Shown here: positions 45,599 through 56,816 of the stretch, in pieces
Position numbering within the stretch: the first letter of the stretch is position 1
Layout of the letters: each line of letters starts with the position of its first letter
NCBI GenBank assembly: GCA_001972305.1
Contig: BDDD01000320.1
Location: 1-64,000, forward strand
DNA length: 64,000 nucleotides
Source: Cephalotus follicularis
Lineage: Eukaryota; Streptophyta; Magnoliopsida; Oxalidales; Cephalotaceae
Direction: 5' to 3'
The notes under the pieces: generated by a model
Database searches by the model: none
Told to the model about the DNA's origin: nothing
The model's input: only the letters and a program-made list of their open reading frames with translations
Made by a program: the position numbers and the translations under genes

Positions 45599-48289
45599 AA
45601 TGATTGGAGGTTCGTTTTGGCAAAAAAAAATCGAACTTAAGAACCCTAAAAACAGCCTTGTCAACCGACTGCCACAGGGGAGAAGTCGACTGCCTGGCTT
45701 ATGAAGGAGCAGTAAACTGTCACAGGGGAACAGTCGACAGGCTGATGTGTGTTGAGGACAGCCGACTGGCCCATGCATCCAGTCGACTGGAATTTCGACA
45801 GAACAGGTGTCTGTGCAGGTGTAAAACAGAACTTGAGAGTGGCACTTAATGGGACAAGTGTCGTGGGCATGCACAAGCTGCCATGACATGCAAGGAGAGC
45901 CCTTGCATGTGCTCTGCAATGACAGACCTGCACCTGCAACATTGAAAAGAGAAAGAAAGGTGAGAAAGAGGTGCATGTGAGTGAGAGGAAAATAGAGAAA
46001 TGTTAGAGCAGATGAACTCTGGCGAATTCATGGCTTATATCAACTGTTGAGTGGTGTGAAGGAGTGTTAGAAACATTGAACATTAAGGAGAATTGCTGGG
46101 AATTTCGATTGAGGGCTTGCATTGGAAGGATTGGAGTTTGAAGCTCAAAGTAGGAGCTTGGAAGCTTGAACATCTCCTGCTAAGTTTGAATTCGAACTCC
46201 TTATGTTGTTATAATCTGGCAGTAAGGTTAGGAGAATGCTTAATCTTCTGTTAACATGATTGGTTAACATCCTCTAGGATTATGGAAATTAAACGGAATG
46301 TAACACTTGGTTCATGAATGGATGCAATCTCTAAATTGGTTAGAAGGTTGTTGTTAGTTCCATAATAATCTACTGAATTCCTTAGGGATATACAAACACA
46401 TCTATTGTCCACTTAAGAGATAATGGATTGATATAGACGATAAGTGCATAAGATGTGGTAAAAAGGGAGTGGATATATGCTTAATGAACAAATGACTTAA
46501 AGCTACTGATTGTAATGGCTATAAGTGGTTACTGAATCTGCTATTACTGTTGCATGTATCTATAAACATGCCTGTATAGATTGAATCTTCTGAGGTTGAA
46601 AGAATTGTTGGTGGAAAGCTTGGAAAAGGCTTTGGAAGCTTTTAAAGAGAAAGATCACACAATTGATCTTGGGATAGCAAATTGAGGTAGGGGTAGTGTT
46701 ATGATTTGGAAGATATGATCATGCATTTCATGTATGTTACTTTCTAATTGCATTGAACTGATTTGGCATTGAATTGCACTACACATAAACTGTTCTACCT
46801 GCATTTCTGGGCAAAAACAGTCGACTGCCATTGAAAGCAGTCGACTACACAATTGATCCAGTCGACTGGCAAGGCCTGGAAGTCGACTACTCAACCCAAC
46901 AGCCGACTGGTTCTTGAAGGCAGTCGACTGTTCTGGGCAGAAATTTCATATCATCAATTGAATTATTACTGTTTTGCATTGCTATTGAATTGTATATGAT
47001 ACCATCATATGATAGATACTGGTTGATGTTATTTAACATCATTATTACTGATATTTCAATGATCGAACGAGTTATGTGCTATATGCACAAATTATGGTTT
47101 TAAACACCACTTTCAATGAAAGTTGTTAATTACAAGAAACTACTGTCCTGATTATTGTTACTGCATATACTACCTATGTAGTATATACTGTTTGGTGCTA
47201 TTAACACCACTACTACTGCTAATTTCAAAGGTTGAAACCATCTATGGGACTTGAACCCAAAATATTGATTTCTTATCGTTTTCAAAAAGAACGCTTATTG
47301 TTAAAAGAAACCACTGATTTTCCTCCTACATGAGAGGTAACTACTGTTTTGTTTCCTCACCTGGAAACCATTACTGTACTGATATCGTTTTCCTCATTGA
47401 GATGCACGATTACCGAAATGTTATATGTTTCTAAAGAAAACATTTTGATATTACATATTATTTATATATGTAGTATTATTACTGAATTGCACAGATTGAA
47501 TTGTTTGTCTATGCTTACTGCCGTAGTCGAGTGATGGCAGAAGTCACTGACTACGGAGGTGATCCTGTGTGCCAGGAGTTGGCCAGGGCACCCACCATAC
47601 TGATCTGCATTGCAGACCATGTACTGTTATTTGCCCGCTAAATGCCGGTAGCACTGTTGCCTTCTATCATCAGCGGAGTTGGGGTGATAGCTAGGTGGTT
47701 CGACGTAGGCTAGGGGTTAGCGACGTCTTGAGCCCACTGCTGGTCTTCGGACAAACCACTGGACTGAATTGATTGTACCCTTGTGCGGTATTTTTGCATA
47801 TGGATTGTTTATGGCCACTTGGCATGATTGCTTACATATTGGCTCACTGACATGATATTTTATAAAAACTGTCATACATGCTGCATTCATATATTCCTTA
47901 ACATACATTATCTTCCTACTTAGCCAAGTGAGGACAACGGCTAACCCCCCTACAGTTTCAGATTAAGCGAAGACTGGGAGTTGCGGCTGAAGCTTGGAGA
48001 GCTTCTACTTTTGTCGCTTTAAGGTTGTTATTTTCTTTGATGTATTGTAATGTACTGAACGAATCATACCTCGTTTATGTTGTTTTCCTTATGGTAAGGA
48101 TAGTGTTGACTTATACCCGCACGTAGTATGGGATGCGTGCGGATGGCTTGTAATTTTATATTCCAGCTTATTGACTGCTTTCGCATATTGTTTAATTACT
48201 GTTGAATGAAATGCTGGAATTTATGTTTAATACTGATATCACCATATATGTTGTCTTATGGTAAGTGACCGAAAAATGGGGTGTGACAC
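45599..48289 (+). mobile_element. Solo gypsy-type LTR inside SIRE-like integrase
   Basis: This 2.69-kb unit is flanked by TTTGC (45594-45598 and 48290-48294). Its right end GGGGTGTGACAC resembles the chromovirus LTR end GGGGTGTGACA. It also shares the block AGTGAGGACAACGGCTAACCC near 47930 with 56170. Its left end AATGATTGGAGG is not the usual TGTAACACC, so the start may be altered. It contains CAGTCGACTG-type motif clusters at 45660-45790 and 46815-46930. No coding domain: a solo LTR. Minus-strand ORFs at 45587-46031 are incidental. Confidence 0.75.
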
Positions 48290-49038
48290 TTTGCCATGAT
48301 CACTTCTAATAGATAAAATAAAAGTGCCTTTTTCTTTTTGAACAATAGTGCAAAAATGTTAAAATTCTTTAAAAACTTCACTTTTATGAGCAAGAAAAAT
48401 TGTCCATGTATATTTAGAATAGTCATCAACTATAACCATTGCATATGATTTACCACATATACTTCTTACATCTATAGGTCCAAATAAATCAATATGTAAT
48501 AGCTATAATGGCCTAGTTATAGAGACTATATCTTTTCTTTTAGACGATGTTCTAGTTTGCTTCCCATGTTGATAAGCTTTACAAATTTTATCTTTTTCAA
48601 AATTAATTTTAGGAAGCCCTTTAGCTAGATCATGTTTTAAAAGCTTTGAAATTGTTGTCATATTTACATGACCAAGTCTCTTATGCCATAACCAACTATC
48701 ATCATTTACGGATATCAGACAATTGACATTTTGATTTTGTAAATCATATGTATTTACTACATAAACATTGTCATGTCTATATCCAATAAATTTGGTTTGG
48801 TTAGTTTTGATATCTGTTACTTTGCAAAAATCTTTTTCAAAATAAACTCTATAAGCTTTGTCACATAATTGACTTATGCTCAACAGATTGTGTTTGAGTC
48901 CATCAACGTATAAAACATCAGAAATTGAGGTATGATCATTACCTATGGAGCCAAATCCCATGATTTTTCCTTTAGCATTGTCTCCAAATGTGATGTCACC
49001 TCCTTGTTCTGAATTTAAAATAACAAATAAGCTTTTGT
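48290..49038 (-). pseudogene. SIRE-like gag-pre-integrase and integrase start
   Basis: The minus strand from 49038 reads the protease/linker end (NSEQGGDITFGDNAKGKIMG), then SISDVLYVDGLKHNLLSISQ. The zinc-binding gag-pre-integrase domain follows (WLWHKRLGHVNM, KICKAYQHGKQ). Its second Cys is Tyr (C-K-A-Y). A stop near 48503 precedes the integrase start, which runs to IRSDHGK at the solo LTR junction. The upstream part is cut by the CACTA terminus at 49039. Confidence 0.85.
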
Positions 49039-49459
49039 CACTACTAAAAAAGAGGTCAACGGCGAGGGCACATCCCCAGACCGCCCCCTCGCCTTTGACT
49101 CAACAGCGAGGGCATGGCGAGGGAAAAAAAACCCTCGCCAAACTCTTCCTCGTCGTCCACTTTATGAGGGCATGGTGAAGGTACGACGAGGATTAGGTCC
49201 CCTCGCTGTATATTGCCCTCGCCACGGCGAGGGTATACTTAGGGCTGGTTCCCCTCGCCGTCATACCCTCGCCACGACGAGGGCAGGCTCCCCACCCAAA
49301 ATGGTGAAGATTGGAGGAAGAAAACGCGTCTTTTACCCTCGCAATGCCCTCTCAGGGTAGTGCCCCCTCACGGTCATCTGCTTGTACATGCATATACCCT
49401 TGTCGTTTGGATTTTCTGTAGAATTGCGAGGGCATTACCCTCGCAATGCCCTCGCCATG
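49039..49459. repeat. CACTA subterminal repeat array
   Basis: Fourteen exact GCGAGGG or CCCTCGC heptamers occur in both orientations within about 420 bp, often in inverted pairs such as CCCTCGCCACGGCGAGGG. In En/Spm-type elements, short subterminal motifs in both orientations are the binding sites for TNPA. This is the likely role here. The array ends at the chromovirus insertion; one imperfect motif (CCCTCGA) follows at 56579. Confidence 0.88.
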
Positions 49460-50370
49460 TGTAACACCTGGGATTTTCATTAATGTAATGTTGTAATTTT
49501 CAATGCATTTATGAGTTTAATTAATGAGAATTATGACTTTTCCCTTTTTGTCATGTTAAACTTGGGCAAAAGTTGAAGTGTGGAAGTGCTGATGCAGGGC
49601 GGGCAGCCGACTGCCCATGAGGGATAGTCGACTGGACCCCCTTGTGTGAAACCAGCAGACTGCTGAGGGAAGCAGCCGGCTGGAGGTGTGTCAGCAGAAG
49701 CAGCCGACTGCCAGGTCTAGGCAGTCGACTGTCGATAGGTCTTGTATCATAACGTGCGCGCCAGACTGTTGCCAGAAGTGGGTGTGTTTTTATGTGGGTG
49801 TCGGCCAGAGAGAGAGAGAGACGTGTTTTTCTCCATAAAATACGCGTTTTCTTCCTCCAATCTTTACCATTTTCGAAGAGAGGAGAAGAGAGAATCAAAG
49901 TGTGGAGAGGAAGAGGAGGAAGTGTATGTGTTGTGGATCCAAAGAGCCTTGTGTTGAGCTGTGGTTTTGGAAGCTTGGACCAGTGGTGAGAACCGGATCT
50001 GTTGGAGTTGCTGGACGGATTCAGAGACTTGGAAACTCGGATTGGAACTTAAAGAGGTGGATTTCAATTCCTAACTTGGAATTCTAAGGTAGGGGTAAAT
50101 CTCATAATTATGATTTAAGTTCCGTTATAATGGAAATTAATGGACGAAATGCTTGCTATGGACTTTATTATGGGCATAAATGTATGTTATTGGTGTTGAA
50201 TGCTCGTGTTTGGTTGGATTGAAGTGTGAAGGACATGCATTTTTCTGTTGTTTTTGCCTACTAGTATAAATCCAGTCGACTGCCAAGGCGGGCAGCCGAC
50301 TGGCAAGCTAGAACAGCCGGCTGTTTAGCGCGAACAGCCGGCTACTCAATACGAAACATCCGACTGGATC
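49460..50370 (+). repeat. Truncated 5' LTR of the chromovirus
   Basis: These 911 bp match the start of the 3' LTR (54268 to about 55200). The match ends at CCGACTGGAT (about 50368), where gag sequence begins instead of the remaining 1.4 kb of LTR. The deletion therefore removed the rest of the LTR, the primer site, the leader and the first part of gag. Confidence 0.9.
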
Positions 50371-50790
50371 TGAGTTATGGAGCTGGGTACTTTTGTGGAA
50401 GTCACCCAGAAGGTGAGACTGATAGAGAGTGTACTGAATGAAGACCGGGCTGAGAGGGCCCGAGCACAACAGAGTAAATAGACATCTACTCAATCTAGGC
50501 CAGCTTCAACGAAGTGGCAAGGCTGCGGTTCTCCAACGAAGTCACCGAGGAATAGATCCAACCAGTATGCTAGTCAAGGGAGTAAGATGAGGCCCAGAGC
50601 TTGTTCTGCCTACGGTCGTATGGGTCACATTCATAAGGACTGTTGGTTGAAGAAAGGGCTGTGTATGAGATGTGGGGAGTCTGGCCACATGGCGAGGGAT
50701 TGCCCGAGGGGTCAGATGACAGCACTTACTGGGCCAGCGAGTGGTAGCGGTTCAGCACTTGGACCGTCACAACGGAGAGATACCAGCTAG
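50371..50790 (+). pseudogene. Chromovirus gag, 3' fragment with zinc knuckles
   Basis: The fragment opens in the polyprotein frame with a helical, charged segment (FVEVTQKVRLIESVLNEDRA) and a stop near 50478. Two zinc-knuckle regions follow: CSAYGRMGHIHKDC, with the second Cys replaced by Tyr, and CMRCGESGHMARDC, an intact CCHC. The frame ends at TAG 50788-50790, a nonsense change rather than a natural end, because the same frame carries protease and pol. Confidence 0.85.
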
Positions 50791-51330
50791 GGTATCGTGA
50801 AAGGTAGATTTTTCATTCTCACTCAGACAGAGGTTCCAGTGTCTACTTCTATTGTGGGAGGTACTATATATGTTTACGGCTTTTCTGCTAGAGTGTTGAT
50901 GGACTCGAGAGCATCGCATTCTTTTATTGCTTCCCGTTTTGCATCATGTTTAGATGTGTTTCCTGATTGCATACCTTATGTTATTGATGTGAGTACACCC
51001 ACTGGAGGTTCCATGTGTACAAATTCGGTGTATAGAGATTGCGAGATTTCGATGGCAGGTGCTACGATGTATGCATATTTGATTGTGTTGTCCATACATG
51101 ATTTTGATGTCATCTTGGGTATGGACTGGTTATCAGCTTACCGTGCATGCATGGACTGTTATAACAAGACTGTGGATTTTTGCTTACCAGATGGAACTAC
51201 TATACAGTTCAAGGGAAACAAAGGGTTCTCGACGTTGATTATATCTTTCATTCGGGCATCGAGGTACCTAGAGAAAGGATGTGAAGGGTTTCTGGCACAT
51301 GTGGTTGACAAGAGAAAGGAAAAGGGTAAG
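50791..51330 (+). pseudogene. Chromovirus aspartic protease
   Basis: In the gag frame, [19 protein letters not shown] is the protease active-site region. The universal D-S/T-G triad is D-S-R, which should abolish cleavage. The flap and second half follow ([20 protein letters not shown]). The protease would cut the gag-pol polyprotein in the particle. A linker of about 60 residues leads to reverse transcriptase. Confidence 0.85.
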
Positions 51331-52700
51331 AGCCTGGAGGAAGTTTCGGTTGTGAATGAATTTCCATATGTGTTTCCTGCAAACTTGGTATCCTTGCCAC
51401 TGAGGAGGAACATGGAGTTCGTGATTGACCTAGTACCAGGTACGGCTCCTATCTCCAAGGCGCCTTATCGAATGGCTTCGGCGGAGTTGAGAGAGTTGAA
51501 GTTACAGCCGCAAGACCTGATTGATAAGGGTTTTGTACGGCCTAGTGTTTCTCCATGGGGTGCGCCAGTGTTGTTTGTGAAAAACAAGGATGGGTCGATG
51601 AGGCTTTGCATCGACTACAGGATGTTGAATAAGGCTACTATCAAGAATAAGTATCCGCTTCCACATATTGAAGATTTGTTTGACCAGTTACAAGGGTCAA
51701 GGGTGTTTTCTAAACTCGATCTGAAGTCAGGTTATCACCAGCTAAGAGTGAAGGAAAGAGATATAGAGAAGAGTGCCTTCTGGACTAGGTATGGTCATTA
51801 TGAGTTCTTAGTAATGACATTTAGTGTAACCAATGCACCGACAACGTTTATGTCACTGATAAAAGATGTGTTTAGACCGTACCTGGATCAGTTTGTAGTA
51901 GTGTTTATTGAAGACATACTAGTATAATCAAAGAATGAGGAGGAACAAGCCTATAATCTGAGATTAGTTTTGCAGATTCTCAAAGAGCATAGGTTGTAAG
52001 CCAAGTTTGACAAGTGCGAGTTTTGGCTCGATCATGTGATTTTTCTTGGTCACATTGTATCTGGAGAGGGTTTGGTGGTGGATCCGTCGAAGACCGAAGT
52101 GGTACGAGATTGGCGGCAACCAAGGAATGTAACTGAGGTGCGCAGTTTTCTTGGTTTGGTAGGCTATTATCGGAGGTTCATTCAGAACTTCTCGAGAATA
52201 GCTACACCGTTGACGAAACTTACTCAAAGGAAGACTTTGTTTATCTGGGATGATGAATGTGAAACCAGCTTTTGTGAGCTGAAGGATCGGTTAGTTTTCG
52301 TTCCTGTTTTGGCTTTACCTGAGGGTAACGAGGGCTTCGTAGTCTATAGTGATGCTTCGGGTAAGGGATTGCGTTGCGTGTTGATGCAACGAGGCAGAGT
52401 GATCGCTTACACTTCGCGGAAGGTAAAGCCATACGAGGAGAACTACCCGACGCACGATCTTGAATTGGCCGCGATTATCTTTGCACTTCAGAAATGGAGA
52501 CATTATCTATATGGGACACAGTTTGAGATTTTCTCTGACCACAAGAGCTTGATGTATCTTTTCTGTCAGGATACACTAAGCATGAGACAACAGCGATGAG
52601 TTGAGTTCTTTAATTATTATGACTGCAGTATTCAGTACCATCTCGGGAAAGCGAATGTGGTCGCTGATGCTTTAAGCCGTAAGGCTATCGTTGCTAACAC
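51331..52700 (+). pseudogene. Chromovirus reverse transcriptase and RNase H
   Basis: Reverse transcriptase starts around [20 protein letters not shown] and includes [36 protein letters not shown] and the catalytic box [11 protein letters not shown]. There the usual D-D is E-D, a change expected to impair polymerisation. Stops in the same frame occur at 51925-51927 and about 51997. The thumb ([19 protein letters not shown]) and RNase H ([40 protein letters not shown]) follow, with TGA at 52597-52599. The frame stays constant throughout, so decay is by point changes rather than frameshifts. Confidence 0.92.
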
Positions 52701-54080
52701 GATGATATCTCAGTGGAAAATGTTAGAGGACTTCCAAGAGTGGTCTCCATTTAATGAGTCACCGGGGATCTTTGTGGCCGACATGCGAGTGCAGCTTGTG
52801 TTACTGGATCACATCAGGGATGCACAACCGCACGATCCAGAGTTGCAACGAATTCGGGAGAACCTAGACTCGAAATCCGATTTCCGAGTACATGCTGATG
52901 GTCTTCTGAGATATCAGGGACGTGTGTGTCTCCCAAATGAACCAGGGTTGAAGAATGAGTTACTTCGCGGGGCTCATAAATCTATGTACAGTATTCATCC
53001 TGGTAGCACTAAAATGTATCGAGATATGAAGAGGACTTACTGGTGGCCTGGCATGAAAGGAGAGATCGTCGAGTATGTGGCAAGGTGTTTAACTTGCCAG
53101 ACAGTCAAGGCTGAGCACCAGAGGCCGACAGGTATGCTACAACCCTTACCAATTCCAGAGTGGACATGGGAACATGTTACGATGGATTTTGTTTCGGGTT
53201 TTCCTCTGACTCTGAATTGTCACAACGCCGTGTGGGTTGTCGTGGATAGACTCACCAAATCGGCACACTTTTTGCCTACCCATGTCACCGACTCAGCGAG
53301 CAGGTTAGCTCGGTTATAAATCAAGAAGATCATGAGGTTGCACGGTGTTCCTGTGAGTATAGTTTGTGATAGAGATTCGATCTTCACTTCCAACTTTTTG
53401 AAGAGGTTTCAGACAGCTTTTGGGATGAAGCTGAACTTGAGCACAGCTTTCCACCCACAGACAGATGGCCAGTCAGAGCGTACTATCAAGACCTTGGAGG
53501 ATATGCTCCGAGCTTGTATTATTGACTTTGCTGGTACTTGGGAGGACCACATTCCTCTGATAGAGTTTTCTTACAATAACAGCTATCATTCCAGCATCGG
53601 TATGGCTCCGTATGAGGCTTTGTACGGAAGGAAGTGTAGATCACCCATCTGTTGGGATAAGGTCGGTGAGCGACCTTTGCTTGGGTCGGATTTGGTGGAG
53701 GAGACTTCTGAGGAGATCAGGTTCATCAGGGAGAAACTGCTTGCTGCTCAAAGCAGGCAGAAGAGCTATGTGGACAACGTCAAGAGGAGGCCTCTGACCT
53801 TCGATGTTGGTGATCATGTGTTTCTAAAGGTTTCGCCGTGGAAGGGCGTACAGAGATTTGGGAAGAAGGGCAAGTTAGCTCCGTGCTACATTGGTCCTTT
53901 CAAGATCTTGGAGAGAGCTGGGGAGGTGGCTTATCAGCTTGCTTTACCTCCTGCACTGTCAAATGTGCACGATGTCTTCCATGTGTCTATGTTGAGAAGG
54001 TATATTCGGGACCCCTCACATATCTTGAGCTATGATTCAGTTCCTGTGCGAGATGATCTATCTTGCGAGGAGTTACCGGT
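52701..54080 (+). pseudogene. Chromovirus integrase
   Basis: The zinc-binding HHCC domain reads around RGAHKSMYSIHPGSTKMYRD and VARCLTCQTVKAEH. The core has MDFVSGFPLT (first Asp), [12 protein letters not shown] (second Asp) and [14 protein letters not shown] (Glu), all three catalytic residues present. A single TAA at 53317-53319 splits it. The C-terminal GPY/F region ([15 protein letters not shown]) and the [14 protein letters not shown] motif complete the domain. The enzyme inserts the cDNA; the stop makes this copy non-functional. Confidence 0.92.
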
Positions 54081-54222
54081 GCAGATTCTGGATTGGAAGA
54101 CACAGGTGTTGAGGAACCGAACCATTCCTATGGTGATGGTTCAGTGGCAGTTCCATCGACCCGATGAGGCGACTTGGGAACGCGAGGAGGACATTGGAGA
54201 GCGTTACCCTCTTCTGTTTTAA
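54081..54222 (+). pseudogene. Chromodomain at the integrase C-terminus
   Basis: The last about 50 residues read [36 protein letters not shown] and end RYPLLF with a TAA at 54220-54222. This is the C-terminal chromodomain of plant chromoviruses, thought to guide insertion to particular chromatin. The core Trp residues (VQW, ATWE) are present. The domain itself looks intact. Confidence 0.88.
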
Positions 54223-54249
54223 TGTTGTTTTAATTTCGAGGACGAAATT

Positions 54250-54267
54250 CCTTGAAGGAGGGGTGGA
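54250..54267 (+). other. Polypurine tract of the chromovirus
   Basis: The purine-rich CTTGAAGGAGGGGTGGA abuts the 3' LTR start at 54268, the position of the plus-strand primer. Confidence 0.8.
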
Positions 54268-54613
54268 TGTAACGCTCGGGATTTTCATTAATGTAATTTT
54301 GTAATTTTCAATGCATTTATGCGTTTAATTAATGAGAATTATGACTTTTCCCTTTTGTAATGTTAAATTTGGGCAAAAGTTTAAGTGTAGAAGTGCTGAT
54401 GCAGGGCGGGCAGCTAACTGCCCATGAGGGACAGTCGACTGGATCCCCTTGTGTGAAACCAGCAGACTACTGTGGGAAGCAGCCGGCTGGAGGTGTGTCA
54501 GCAGAAACAGCCGACTGCTAGGTCTAGGCAGTCGATTGTCGACAGGTCTAGCAGCATAACGTGCGCGCCAGACTATTGCCAGAAGTGGGTGTGTTTTTAT
54601 GTGGGTGTCGACC

Positions 54614-54653
<40 letters not shown>

Positions 54654-56573
54654 GTGTTTTCCTCCAGAAAAGACGCGTTTTCTACCTCCAATCTTCACCA
54701 TTTTCGCAGGGAGAAGAAGAGAGAATCAAAGTGTGGAGAGGAAGAGGAGGAAGTGTATGTGTTGTGGGTCCAAAGAGCCTTGTGTTGAGCTGTGGTTTTG
54801 GAAGCTTGGACCCGTGGCGAGAACCGGATCTGTTGGAGTTGCTGGATGGATTCAGAGACTTGGAAATTCGGATTGGAACTTAAAGGGGTGGATTGCAATT
54901 CCTAACTTGGAATTCTATGGTAGGGGTAAATCTCATAATTGTGATTTAAGTTCCGTTATAATGGAAGTTAATGGATGAAAAGCATGCTATGGACTGTATT
55001 ATGGGCATAAATGTATGTTATTGGTGTTGAATGCTCGTGTTTGGTTGGATTGAAGTGTGAAGGACATGCATTTTTCTGCTGTTTTTGCCTACTGGTATAA
55101 ATCCAGTCGACTGCCAAGGCGGGCAGCCGACTAGCGAGCTAGAACAACCGGCTGTTTAACGCGAACAGCCGGCTACTCAATAGGAAACAGCCGACTGGAC
55201 GTAAGAACCAGTCGACTGTTCATACATTTAATAGAACATATGTGCAGAAGGTTGTGTAGTCGACTGCCATTTGAGGGCAGCCGACTGGATGGGGCAGACA
55301 GTCAACTGTCAAGAGGAGACAGCCGACTGTTAGAGGAGGCAGCCGACTGCCAGGACTAGGACAACCAGCTGTCAAAGGAAAACAGCCGTCTGTCAAGGGG
55401 AGACAGCCGATTGGTTAGGGACTGACCCGCACTTTGAGCATATCTTTGCATTGCATTTTGATATGAAATGAATTGATGATTGGAATATGGATGATTCTAA
55501 TGTGTTTTTATTCATTTTAGAAATGTGTCTATGATTTTATACAAATCATTATTTGATATGAAAATATATATTTTGATAAATGTATGTTTTCAACGGATTG
55601 AAACATGGTTTCAGAGATGCAATACATTTTGATATAAATCTATTATCTCCAGTACTTTATAAACTACTTGGAAACGATTTGAATTGGATTGATTTGTTGA
55701 TTGTGATTGATGCCGTATTGGTTGGGGTGACAGAGTGTCACTGATGGCTGGTGGCGGGGATGTTCTCCTAGGTGCCAGGATATGGCTAGGGACGCCCAAG
55801 TACAATGTTACCTGACACATAGTGCGAGTAACACGGGTTACCATGATTGCTGAACACAGAGTGGGAGTATCATGAGTTGATTGATTTGACTTGCTTCGGG
55901 ACCGGGGATTCGGGGGCCGGAGTGAGAGTACGACGTTGGGGCCAGGAGATGGCGGCACTCTTCGTACCGTTGATTGGATTGATTTTTTCCTTTAAGACAT
56001 GATTGATGATTTGATGGTTATAGCCACTTGGCATGGTTGCAGCTCTTGGCATATATGAATATACATATGTATATGTACGTGTGGCGATATATTATATATT
56101 GCATCATGAGTGCATTCATTTCATGACATTCATTATCACTGACCTTGAATTACATTTATGATTTAGCTGAGTGAGGACAAAGGCTAACCCCCTACTATTG
56201 CAGATTTATGCAATGATCTGGATATCGACCGTACGCGACGAATTTGTGGGGAGATGGAGTTTTATTGTTTAAATAAATGTTTTAGTAATGTATTGAGACC
56301 CGTATTATTTTAGATTGATGTATTAATGGTGTTGATCGACTTTTGAACACGCCCCATTTTTGGGTGATCGACGATGGCTCAATTATGTTAATGTTGGAAT
56401 CATGTGGTATGGGACACATGATTCGGTTTGTTTATTCAGCTTATTATTAAGTGCTTCCGCAAATGTTAATGGAATCGAAGTTTTAATTTTATGGTATTGT
56501 ATATAAGCTGGATAATATTATGTTGATTGCCTTTATCGCTTTAATGCTGTGATATCGGGAACGGGGTGTGACA
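54268..56573 (+). repeat. 3' LTR of the chromovirus
   Basis: The LTR is 2306 bp, TGTAACGC...GGGGTGTGACA. A (GA)n run lies at about 54615-54651; the 5' LTR copy is much shorter (about 49808-49822). A dense array of CAGTCGACTG-like motifs covers 55105-55415. The block GAGTGAGGACAAAGGCTAAC near 56170 is shared with the solo LTRs at 45599 and 58024, which indicates related families. Confidence 0.93.
54615..54651. repeat. (GA)n microsatellite in chromovirus 3' LTR
   Basis: About 37 bp of GA repeats, against about 15 bp at the same place in the truncated 5' LTR (49808-49822). Confidence 0.92.
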
Positions 56574-56816
56574 CCATGCCCTCGAAATTTTGCATCCATT
56601 CCCTATATCCAAGCAAAACCTGCAATTCATTTCAGCAGTAGCCACGATAACAGTTTATATTTCACAATTGTGTAATTGATTCCATCCATAACTACTAAAC
56701 GACACATTTCATTCACATTAAACTAACAAAACAATGTAAATGAGCTTTATAGTATATTTGTAAAAAGTGTAATACGTTTACAAACAATTTTAAAATGTGT
56801 CAAACTCAACAAACTA
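56574..56816 (-). other. CACTA 3' noncoding region after TNPA
   Basis: AT-rich sequence without ORF between the chromovirus insertion and the TNPA stop codon. Confidence 0.6.

Larger units (their letters stand above)
49460..56573 (+). mobile_element. Ty3/gypsy chromovirus (Tekay/Del-like) with CCATG duplication
   Basis: The element is flanked by CCATG at 49455-49459 and 56574-56578. It begins TGTAACACC and ends GGGGTGTGACA. Domain order is gag zinc knuckle, protease, reverse transcriptase, RNase H, integrase, chromodomain, as in chromoviruses. The 3' LTR is complete (54268-56573). The 5' LTR is cut at about 50370 and fused directly to the 3' part of gag. The element cannot transpose by itself: no primer site, no gag start, five nonsense codons and changed catalytic residues. 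Confidence 0.95.

Noticed and set aside
45587-45976. Minus-strand ORFs inside the solo LTR
   Set aside because: Composed of the repeated CAGTCGACTG motif and its neighbours; no similarity to a known protein family.
50797-51927. Longest ORF (376 codons) as a host gene
   Set aside because: It encodes retroviral-type protease and reverse transcriptase in frame with the rest of the chromovirus polyprotein, and ends at a nonsense codon.
54960-55440. CRISPR-like regularly spaced repeats
   Set aside because: The CAGTCGACTG motifs have irregular spacing, vary in sequence and sit in a plant LTR.
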